From UBA7485 sp050945075 (lineage in GTDB: Bacteria > Bacillota > Clostridia > Eubacteriales > Eubacteriaceae): a DNA stretch of 30,846 nt. A program made the position numbers and the translations under genes. Positions 25,087 through 30,846 of this stretch are shown here, piece by piece. The notes beneath the pieces were generated by a model. The model saw only the letters and a list, made by a program, of their open reading frames with translations. It searched no databases and had not been told where the DNA came from. The stretch spans positions 1 to 30,846 of the forward strand of contig JBMNSG010000015.1 of assembly GCA_050945075.1 (NCBI GenBank), read 5' to 3'. Position 1 is the first letter of the stretch; each line of letters opens with the position of its first letter.

Positions 25087-25866
25087 TCAGACCAGCTTTG
25101 CAGCTTCAATAAAGCTCATAATCTTTGAAGCAGCATCATCCGGATCTTTTGTTTCGATGATTTCACCGACAGGCAGTACTTCAGGTGCAAAAACATCGAC
25201 AACTGCCGTAGCCGATCCATTCAAACCCGTTTGATCTGCTGCAAGACCCAGCGCAGCAGCATCCAGTCTTGTGATTTCAGTTTTTGCCGCCTTCATTTTA
25301 CTCTTGATTGTCGCTTTTCTGGGCTCATTGGCCTGCAGGCAGACCGTCATCAGAACCGGCAGCGGTGTTTCAACGATTTCATAACCGTTGGTCACTTCAC
25401 GTCTTGCTGTAGCTGTTCCCGCTTCTGGATCTGCCGCAGCCTGTCTGACAGCTGAAACAAGAGGTAAATTCAATCTCTGTGCCAGTGCCGGTCCAACTTG
25501 TCCGGTATCTCCATCGGCAGCTTTTCGGCCCGTGAAAACCATGTCGTAAGGTCCTGTTTTTTTGATGGCTTCGGCCAGGATTCTGGCTGTAGCCAGTGTG
25601 TCGGATCCGGCAAACTGACAGTCACCCACCAGGACAGCCTGATCCGCGCCCATTTCCAGACATTCCCGGAGAGCGTCCTGTGCTCCGTCAGGTCCCATGG
25701 TCAGAACTGTTACTTCGTCAGCAAGTTTCAATGCTTCTTCCAGCGCGTTTTTATCTGCCGGATTGATCTCCGATGGCACTCCATCTCGAAGCATCCTGTT
25801 GGTACCGGCTTCCAGACCGATATCAGAAACAGTCGGTATCTGCTTGATGCATACTGCTGCTTTCAT
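25087..25866 (-). CDS. etfB: Electron-transfer flavoprotein beta subunit
   Basis: A 259-residue cytoplasmic flavoprotein subunit. It shows AAVCIKQIP at the N terminus, LRDGVPSEINPADKNALEEAL, the VTVLTMGP strand, the GRKAADGDTGQVGP nucleotide loop (about residues 128-141) and a C-terminal GLNGSATAV segment. The RDGVPS-INP-DK pattern is like that of EtfB proteins in bifurcating butyryl-CoA dehydrogenase complexes, where a second FAD replaces AMP; that assignment is inference. SD is AAAGGAG. Its stop codon overlaps the SD of the etfA-dehydrogenase gene, so the two are made together. A promoter lies at 25969-25997. Confidence 0.93.
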   Translation of the reverse strand: MKAAVCIKQIPTVSDIGLEAGTNRMLRDGVPSEINPADKNALEEALKLADEVTVLTMGPDGAQDALRECLEMGADQAVLVGDCQFAGSDTLATARILAEAIKKTGPYDMVFTGRKAADGDTGQVGPALAQRLNLPLVSAVRQAAADPEAGTATARREVTNGYEIVETPLPVLMTVCLQANEPRKATIKSKMKAAKTEITRLDAAALGLAADQTGLNGSATAVVDVFAPEVLPVGEIIETKDPDDAASKIMSFIEAAKLV

Positions 25867-25968
25867 GCAGTCTCCTTTCCCCCGTTTACCCGGGCCGCTG
25901 ATATTCCGACGATTTCGACTTATCAGCGCAATCTATTCCTAACCATTACGGTTATTATTTCTTTGTCT

Positions 25969-25997
25969 ATTCTAACACTTTTAGAGCAAACTGAAAA
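25969..25997 (-). promoter_or_regulatory. Promoter of etfB
   Basis: The minus strand shows TTTTCA (25997-25992), a 17-base spacer and TAGAAT (25974-25969) with TGT just upstream as an extended -10. An inverted repeat AGAGC-N11-GCTCT (25983-26003) covers the -35 and might be an operator. Confidence 0.5.
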
Positions 25998-26047
25998 CGC
26001 TCTACTGAATAATTATAAACGTTATCATTCAAAATTTACGTATATAA

Positions 26048-26091
26048 ACAAAAAAACTTTCGAACCGGATGGATAAATCCGATTCGAAAGT
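26048..26091 (-). terminator. Terminator of the dhaK-dhaLM unit
   Basis: Fifteen-base arms (26056-26070 and 26077-26091) with one mismatch and a 6-base loop, followed by seven T on the minus strand. Confidence 0.9.
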
Positions 26092-26120
26092 CTCTGATAA
26101 TACTGTGTTTTGATTTCATA

Positions 26121-27161
26121 TTAAAATTTCGGTTCAGTCTTGGATCTGGCCAGGACTTCGGAGATCCGCTTGATATCGCTGCCGACCGAGGCTTCAACGG
26201 CTGCAAAAAGTGCCCCTTCCACCAGTGGCGCATCCATAATCTTAATCAGTTCCGGATTGTCGGAAAGTTCAATGGCCATCTCGGACGTCATGACAGCAGA
26301 GCCCAGATCCACCAGCAGAATAACACCGGCAGGACTCATTACAGCATCAATCGCTTCACGAATCGCTGCAAGATCTGTACCGATATTGCCGTCCGGCAGT
26401 CCCCCTGTAGCAGCAATGCGCGCATCCGGAGCCATTTCAAGAGCCAGGTCTACAACACCCTGTGCTATTTTGGGACTGTGGGATACGATAACGATGCCGA
26501 CCGTATCGCCGGCATCAGACTCCCCCGGCGCACCGCCGGCAGCTTCTGTCAGTGCATCAATCATAAAGGAGACTGATGTGGCACCCGGATCCTGGAATCC
26601 AATGCTTCTTTCACCCAGATAACTGGCGCGGCCCTTGGTTGCCTTGATGGTCTTGGTGAATTCAACACCGTTCCATGCTGCCTGATCTGCTTTCTTCAAT
26701 GCTTCTGCAGTGTTGTCTCCGTCTGCAGCCGCTTTGGCAAATGCTTCCCTTGCCGGCATAAGCGCATCCAGCATGGTCTTTTCGCCCTGGACAGCCTTAC
26801 CGCGTGTCTGAATGCCGCCGATCATAGCATCGAAAATTGCAGTAACATCATCATTTGACAGTTGATCAAGGCCCTTTGCCGCTGCTCCTGCCTTCATGAA
26901 TGCTGTTCCATACAGTGGTCCCGAAGCACCTCCGACGGTTGATACAAGTGTCATGCCTACAGCCTTGAGGATATCGGCAATGCTCTTGTCTTCAAAGGAC
27001 GGCTTCTTTTCTTCTACAGCCGCCATTCCCCGGTCCATGTTAATGCCATGGTCACCGTCACCGATATGCTGGTCATATTCAGTCAGTTCCTGTTTGTGTT
27101 CATGCATTCTATCCGCAAAACCGTCTACGAAAACGAGAATCTGGTCTTTTGTTATACTCAT
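26121..27161 (-). CDS. Fused dihydroxyacetone kinase ADP-binding subunit DhaL and phosphocarrier DhaM
   Basis: A 346-residue fusion. Residues 1-205 are DhaL, which holds the nucleotide phosphorylated in place: Asp30, Asp35 and Asp37 in YDQHIGDGDHG, TVGGASGPLYG (75-85), and GRASYLGERSIGFQDPGATS (177-196). After a short Gly/Ala-rich joint, residues about 220-346 are the EIIA-Man-like domain of DhaM, with the phospho-acceptor His228 in VIVSHSP and VDLGSAVMTSEMA. Phosphate would pass from HPr to His228, then to the DhaL-bound ADP, then to dihydroxyacetone on DhaK. The ATG at 27161 is preferred, with AAGGAG 8 bases upstream; a GTG three codons earlier overlaps that SD. No separate DhaM start is seen inside. 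Confidence 0.93.
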   Translation of the reverse strand: MSITKDQILVFVDGFADRMHEHKQELTEYDQHIGDGDHGINMDRGMAAVEEKKPSFEDKSIADILKAVGMTLVSTVGGASGPLYGTAFMKAGAAAKGLDQLSNDDVTAIFDAMIGGIQTRGKAVQGEKTMLDALMPAREAFAKAAADGDNTAEALKKADQAAWNGVEFTKTIKATKGRASYLGERSIGFQDPGATSVSFMIDALTEAAGGAPGESDAGDTVGIVIVSHSPKIAQGVVDLALEMAPDARIAATGGLPDGNIGTDLAAIREAIDAVMSPAGVILLVDLGSAVMTSEMAIELSDNPELIKIMDAPLVEGALFAAVEASVGSDIKRISEVLARSKTEPKF

Positions 27162-27175
27162 TTGTTTCACTCCTT

Positions 27176-27206
27176 AAAAAATGGCAGACAGATCAATCTG
27201 CCTGCC
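27176..27206 (-). terminator. Terminator-like hairpin between dhaK and dhaLM
   Basis: Eleven-base arms GGCAGGCAGAT/ATCTGTCTGCC on the minus strand, with one G-U pair and a 2-base loop, end in T. The T run joins directly to the AAGGAG SD of dhaLM with no gap, so no promoter fits between. It may lower dhaLM expression relative to dhaK. Confidence 0.75.
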
Positions 27207-27290
27207 ACCATTTTAACATAGCCGGACCGTGTTTATCTTGTATCCGGTTTTATCCGGTTTTCTGCTTTTTAAACAAATGAATCCGCTCAA

Positions 27291-28283
27291 TCAGACAACT
27301 GTCATCGCCGGTGTGTCGGCGGGTGCGTCAAGCAGTTCTTTGAGTTCATCATCCAGTTCCAGTAATGACAGAGAAGCGCCTGCCTGGTCAATGGAAGTCA
27401 TGAAATTGCCGAGCAGTGTCTTATATACATGGATTCCCTTGTCTGCCAGTACCTTATGAGCATGGTTGGAAAGAATAAGCAGTTCCATTTCCGGTGTAGC
27501 ACCTGATCCGTTTACCATCAGCGCAACATCTTTTCCGGTATAATCCTTATCCTTGAGAATGTGTTCAAGCAGTTCATCGACGATCGCATCAGCCGGTTTG
27601 ATCTTTTCTGTTTTAACACCCGGTTCACCGTGGATACCGATTCCCATTTCCATTTCATCTTCCGCAAGTGTATAACCCGGTGTTCCTGCTGCCGGTACCG
27701 TTGACGGCTTGATCGCCACGCCCATGGTGCGGACATTGTCGATAACCTTCTGTGCAACAGCCTGGACGTCTTTCAGATCTGCGCCCTGTTCGGCTTTCGC
27801 GCCTGCACATTTGTGAACAAAAATCGTTCCGGCTACACCGCGGCGTCCGATTGTATACAGAGAATCTTCCACGGCAACATCATCCTGCGTGACAACCTGA
27901 ACAACGTCAATATCTTCGTCCCTGGCCATATCTGCAGCCATTTCAAAGTTCATGACATCTCCGGTATAATTCTTGATAACCAGCAGAACACCTTTGCCTG
28001 CATCGACTTCTTTAATAGCAGCCAGAATCTGGTCCGGAGTCGGTGATGTATAAATTGCTCCTGCACAGGCTGCATCCAGCATTCCCTTTCCTACATAACC
28101 GGCGTGTGTCGGTTCATGCCCCGATCCACCTCCGCTTACAAGAGCAACCTTGTCCTTCTTTTTATCTGCTCTTACGATAACATCAAGCCCATCCATGCGT
28201 TTTACATACTGCGGATACGTAGCCGCCATCCCGTCCAGCATTTCTGTTTCAACATTAGCAACATCATTGATAAACTTTTTCAT
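27291..28283 (-). CDS. dhaK: Dihydroxyacetone kinase substrate-binding subunit DhaK
   Basis: A 330-residue subunit that binds dihydroxyacetone covalently and receives phosphate from DhaL. It has SGGGSGHEP (50-58), the KNYTGDVMNFEMA block (104-116) and the catalytic hemiaminal histidine His218 in IGIHGEPG. The end, LLGNFMTSIDQAGASLSLL, matches the family. It lacks a fused DhaL domain, so it is the PTS-dependent type, consistent with the adjacent DhaM domain. SD is GGGGG about 8 bases before the ATG. It is the first gene of a dhaK-dhaLM unit and is divergent from glpK. Confidence 0.95.
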   Translation of the reverse strand: MKKFINDVANVETEMLDGMAATYPQYVKRMDGLDVIVRADKKKDKVALVSGGGSGHEPTHAGYVGKGMLDAACAGAIYTSPTPDQILAAIKEVDAGKGVLLVIKNYTGDVMNFEMAADMARDEDIDVVQVVTQDDVAVEDSLYTIGRRGVAGTIFVHKCAGAKAEQGADLKDVQAVAQKVIDNVRTMGVAIKPSTVPAAGTPGYTLAEDEMEMGIGIHGEPGVKTEKIKPADAIVDELLEHILKDKDYTGKDVALMVNGSGATPEMELLILSNHAHKVLADKGIHVYKTLLGNFMTSIDQAGASLSLLELDDELKELLDAPADTPAMTVV

Positions 28284-28678
28284 CGTGTTCCCCCGTTGTA
28301 TTTGATACTTTTATTATAATAAACTGCGGGATTCAGTATTGCCTGTATTTATGAAACTTTTTCTCTATAGACGTATAATTATTTGCTATATTTTTCTCTT
28401 CTGCAAAGAATTCAACAATTTCCCGGAACGAACCCATCTGTCCGGTTTCCCGGTTCTATGTAATTTTTGCAAAAGATACAATATTTAAAAACCTCTGTTT
28501 ATTCAGTATATTATTACCTGAGCAAAAACCTCTGCAGACATCTTTTATTCGTTTTTTGAGGTTTTTTTAGACAAGAAGTGGCCTGTATCTTGACTTATTT
28601 CTTTTTAGCAACACAGCGTGTATTTTATGTCTCTTAATTTTTTGTTAATTATTTAACCTGATTTTTTGCCTGATACTG
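28284..28678. other. Left part of the divergent dhaK-glpK regulatory region
   Basis: No gene is seen. A perfect TATAAT on the minus strand at 28318-28313 is a likely dhaK -10, without a good -35, so activation by a regulator is possible. AAAAACCTCTG occurs twice (28487-28497, 28524-28534), and an inverted GAGGTTTTTTT follows at 28558-28568. The rest is AT-rich. Confidence 0.5.
28487..28568 (+). promoter_or_regulatory. AAAAACCTC direct repeat with an inverted partner
   Basis: Two copies of AAAAACCTCTG are 37 bp apart and each can pair with GAGGTTTTT at 28558-28566. The second copy with this partner forms a 9-bp stem ending in T, like a plus-strand terminator. A TACAAT (28477-28482) upstream may be a -10. 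It may be a small RNA, an upstream leader or operator sites. Confidence 0.3.
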
Positions 28679-28707
28679 TTTACATGAAACCCTGACTGTG
28701 CTAATCT
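28679..28707 (+). promoter_or_regulatory. Promoter of glpK
   Basis: TTTACA (28679-28684), a 17-base spacer and TAATCT (28702-28707) with TGC just upstream as an extended -10. Transcription would start near 28714, leaving a leader of about 290 bases. Confidence 0.5.
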
Positions 28708-28759
28708 GAACTTAACAAAATAAGACAGCGAGATAATGGCTGGCTTACATATACAGGAG

Positions 28760-28864
28760 ACAAGGAGATCCGCAGGTATGAACACGTACGTAAATTGATG
28801 TTGTAGGGGATTACAATTCAATACGTACGAGGGTGTACGACTGCGGTTTTTTAATACTCCTTGT
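28760..28864 (+). promoter_or_regulatory. glpK leader terminator, probable GlpP target
   Basis: A nested long hairpin: ACAAGGAG (28760-28767) with CTCCTTGT (28857-28864), CCGCAG (28770-28775) with CTGCGG (28841-28846), and GTACGTA (28786-28792) with TACGTAC (28822-28828), plus an inner TTGTA/TACAA. CTGCGG is followed by six T, forming an intrinsic terminator well before glpK. In Bacillus, GlpP antiterminates glp leaders of this kind when glycerol 3-phosphate is present. glpP lies downstream here, so the same control is likely. Confidence 0.75.
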
Positions 28865-28940
28865 GAAAACGCTTCACTCAGGTCAGTCCTGCACTGTTTT
28901 CATTCATTAATACCGCAGAACTGGGGGGGCCCTGAGTGAA
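28864..28940 (+). promoter_or_regulatory. Second glpK leader hairpin with a competing CCGCAG copy
   Basis: Perfect 10-bp arms TTCACTCAGG (28873-28882) and CCTGAGTGAA (28931-28940) enclose a second stem (28884-28892 with 28915-28923, one mismatch). CCGCAG at 28913-28918 repeats the 5' arm of the terminator, so CTGCGG at 28841-28846 could pair with either. A near-cre sequence TGAAAACGCTTCA lies at 28864-28876. Confidence 0.55.
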
Positions 28941-29005
28941 ACACTGTATATTTAAGAGAGTCGTTTGATAGCAGTCCTGTTTAAAAATTAGGGGGGTTTA
29001 GTTTA

Positions 29006-30514
29006 ATGGCTAAATACATTCTGGCTTTAGACTCAGGTACAACCAGCAACAGAGCGATCCTTTTCAATCACGAATCAGAAATCGTGGCAGTTGCACAGAA
29101 GGAATTTGAACAGCACTATCCGAATCCGGGCTGGGTAGAACATGACCCGATGGAAATCTGGGCTACTCAGAGTGGTGTTGCTCTGGAAGTTATGACCAAG
29201 GCTGATGCGAAGCCGGAAGACATCGCAGCAATCGGTATCACCAACCAGCGTGAAACAACCATTATCTGGGACCGCAAAACCGGCGAACCTGTTTACAACG
29301 CTATCGTCTGGCAATGCCGTCGTACAGCTAACTACGCTGATATTCTGAATGCCCGTGAAGGACTTGCAGAATATACACAGGAAAATACCGGTCTTGTACT
29401 TGACCCGTATTTCTCGGCTACAAAGATGGCCTGGATCCTGGACAATGTTCCGGGCGTCCGTGAAAGAGCCAACAAGGGAGAACTTGCTTTCGGTACTGTA
29501 GACTGCTGGCTGGTCTGGAAGCTTACCAATGGTAAGGTTCATGTAACAGACTATTCAAACGCTTCCCGTACAATGCTCTTTAATATCAAGACATTGCAGT
29601 GGGATGAAAGAATGCTCAAAGAACTGGATATTCCGAGATCACTTCTTCCTGAAGTTAAACCGTCATCATGTATTTATGGTTACACCGAACTCTTCGGTGG
29701 CAAGATTCCGATCGCCGGTATGGCTGGTGACCAGCAGGCTGCTCTGTTCGGACAGGCTTGCTTCCATCCCGGAGATGCAAAGAACACCTACGGAACAGGC
29801 GCTTTCCTGCTCATGAACACAGGCAAGGATAAACCTCTTTCCAAGAACGGTCTGGTTACAACAATTGCATGGGGCCTCAAAGAAGGCGTCGTAGACTACG
29901 CACTCGAAGGATCAATCTTCGTCGCAGGTGCTGCAATCCAGTGGCTGCGTGATGAACTGCGTCTGGTCGATACCTCACCGGATTCCGAACATTTCGCCAA
30001 GAAAGTTCCGGATACCAATGACTGCTACGTCGTTCCTGCTTTCACAGGTCTGGGCGCTCCGTACTGGGATGCTTATGCTCGTGGCGCAATTGTCGGTCTG
30101 ACACGTGGCGTTAACAAAAACCATATTATCCGTGCAACACTTGAATCTCTTGCTTATCAGACAAAAGATGTTCTGGATGCAATGGAAAAAGATTCCGGTA
30201 TCAAGCTTGCAGCTCTGAAGGTCGATGGCGGCGCTTCCCAGAATAACTTCCTGATGCAGTTCCAGGCAGATATTCTCGGTGTTCCGGTTGACAGACCGGT
30301 TGTAGTTGAAACAACGGCACTCGGTGCTTCCTATCTGGCAGGTCTGGCAGTAGGATTCTGGGGCAGCCTTGATGAAGTAGCTTCTGCATGGAAGTGCGAA
30401 CGCTCCTTCGAACCAATGATGAGCCCGCAGGTTCGTGCAAAACTGTACGCTGGATGGCAGAAAGCTGTTGATCGTGCAAGAGGATGGGTAAATCCGAAAG
30501 AAATCTATTCGTAG
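29006..30514 (+). CDS. glpK: Glycerol kinase
   Basis: A 502-residue FGGY-family kinase that makes glycerol 3-phosphate from glycerol and ATP. It shows the phosphate loop ALDSGTTSNRAILF, GITNQRETTIIWDR, the glycerol pocket WQCRRTANYAD, catalytic Asp in GMAGDQQAALFG, YGTGAFLLMNTG, LEGSIFVAGAAIQWLRD, and KVDGGASQNNFLMQFQADILG. The HPr-phosphorylated histidine of many Bacillota enzymes (His230-232, in a HFYG-like loop) is absent: the loop here is shorter and reads YGYTELFGGKIP. SD is AGGGGGG. It is read rightward, opposite to all genes before it, behind a long leader with a terminator. glpP follows 50 bp later with only a small hairpin between, so they are co-transcribed. glpF is not present. Confidence 0.97.
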   Translation: MAKYILALDSGTTSNRAILFNHESEIVAVAQKEFEQHYPNPGWVEHDPMEIWATQSGVALEVMTKADAKPEDIAAIGITNQRETTIIWDRKTGEPVYNAIVWQCRRTANYADILNAREGLAEYTQENTGLVLDPYFSATKMAWILDNVPGVRERANKGELAFGTVDCWLVWKLTNGKVHVTDYSNASRTMLFNIKTLQWDERMLKELDIPRSLLPEVKPSSCIYGYTELFGGKIPIAGMAGDQQAALFGQACFHPGDAKNTYGTGAFLLMNTGKDKPLSKNGLVTTIAWGLKEGVVDYALEGSIFVAGAAIQWLRDELRLVDTSPDSEHFAKKVPDTNDCYVVPAFTGLGAPYWDAYARGAIVGLTRGVNKNHIIRATLESLAYQTKDVLDAMEKDSGIKLAALKVDGGASQNNFLMQFQADILGVPVDRPVVVETTALGASYLAGLAVGFWGSLDEVASAWKCERSFEPMMSPQVRAKLYAGWQKAVDRARGWVNPKEIYS

Positions 30515-30564
30515 AAAATTCTAATGAAACGGCGCCGGCTGGTCCGGCCTGAGAAACAGGTATT

Positions 30565-30846
30565 ATGTCAACTTTAAAATGTCAGCATCTACTGGAACGC
30601 AATCCCGTTATCGCCGGGGTGAGATCGCCCAAACAGTTAAAGGAAGCGATCGATTCTCCGACGGAGGTTATTTTCCTCCTCTGCGGAAGTATTTATAACC
30701 TTGAAATGATGGTTAACCACGTCAAGCAGGCCGGCAAAAGTGTTTTCGTACATCTGGATCTCATCAAGGGCTACGGGCAGGACAGTTATTTCGTCAAATA
30801 TCTGGCGGATGACATCCACCCTGCCGGTGTTATTTCTACCAAAAAC
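30565..30846 (+). CDS. glpP: Glycerol uptake operon antiterminator GlpP (5' part, cut by the window edge)
   Basis: The first 94 codons of an open frame that runs off the window. The start region NPVIAGVRSPKQLKEAI, the strand VIFLLCGSIYNL, and especially KSVFVHLDLIKG and PAGVISTK match the GlpP family, an RNA-binding antiterminator that responds to glycerol 3-phosphate. In Bacillus subtilis the comparable stretches are VHVDLIQG and PAGIIST. The ATG at 30565 has a weak SD (ACAGG) close upstream. Position just after glpK, plus the terminator in the glpK leader, support an autoregulated glpK-glpP unit. Confidence 0.9.
   Translation, partial: MSTLKCQHLLERNPVIAGVRSPKQLKEAIDSPTEVIFLLCGSIYNLEMMVNHVKQAGKSVFVHLDLIKGYGQDSYFVKYLADDIHPAGVISTKN

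Noticed and set aside
25983..26003. Rex operator before etfB
   Set aside because: The inverted repeat AGAGC/GCTCT does not match the Rex consensus TTGTTAA-N6-TTAACAA.
30534..30548. GCCGG/CCGGC hairpin between glpK and glpP as a terminator
   Set aside because: The stem is short and no T run follows, so co-transcription is more likely.

Overview
The window looks like a chromosomal segment of a low-to-mid GC anaerobic member of the Bacillota, probably a Clostridia-like or Erysipelotrichia-like fermenter. Support for this: purine-rich Shine-Dalgarno (SD) sites before most genes, consensus TTGACA/TATAAT promoters, a T-box leader before the tryptophan operon, the order dnaE-pfkA-pyk, an electron-transfer flavoprotein with butyryl-CoA-type dehydrogenase, a [4Fe-4S] ferredoxin, a PTS-type dihydroxyacetone kinase, and a GlpP antiterminator. 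No 16S rRNA or other lineage marker is visible, so the genus stays open.

Layout. 1-400: two tandem consensus promoters read leftward out of the window into a structured leader without a gene, the arrangement expected before a stable-RNA operon. 438-8572: housekeeping genes on the minus strand: ferredoxin, a 33-bp tandem repeat, cold-shock protein, a nuclease-helicase of the DinG/XPD type, a small alarmone synthetase, a D-2-hydroxyacid dehydrogenase, RecX, a DUF815 AAA ATPase, a PH-domain protein and a YjbQ protein. 8732-15585: a complete tryptophan operon (trpE, fused trpGD, trpC, trpF, trpB, trpA) behind a tRNA-Trp T-box at 15645-15970. 16051-22506: pyk, pfkA and dnaE. 22785-25866: etfB followed by an etfA-acyl-CoA dehydrogenase fusion. 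26121-28283: dhaK and a dhaL-dhaM fusion. 28284-29005: a divergent regulatory region. 29006-30846 (plus strand): glpK and the first 94 codons of glpP.

How they work together. DhaK/DhaL-DhaM and GlpK feed dihydroxyacetone and glycerol into lower glycolysis, where PfkA and Pyk act. EtfB with the EtfA-dehydrogenase fusion probably re-oxidises NADH through crotonyl-CoA reduction and may pass electrons to a ferredoxin. GlpP, encoded after glpK, most likely acts on the folded glpK leader, which carries a terminator and a competing pairing partner. 

The most distinctive theme is gene fusion. TrpG-TrpD, EtfA-dehydrogenase and DhaL-DhaM are each one open frame. In the first two, the downstream module begins with an ATG behind a well placed internal SD after a roughly 60-residue hydrophilic linker, so a free second subunit may also be made.
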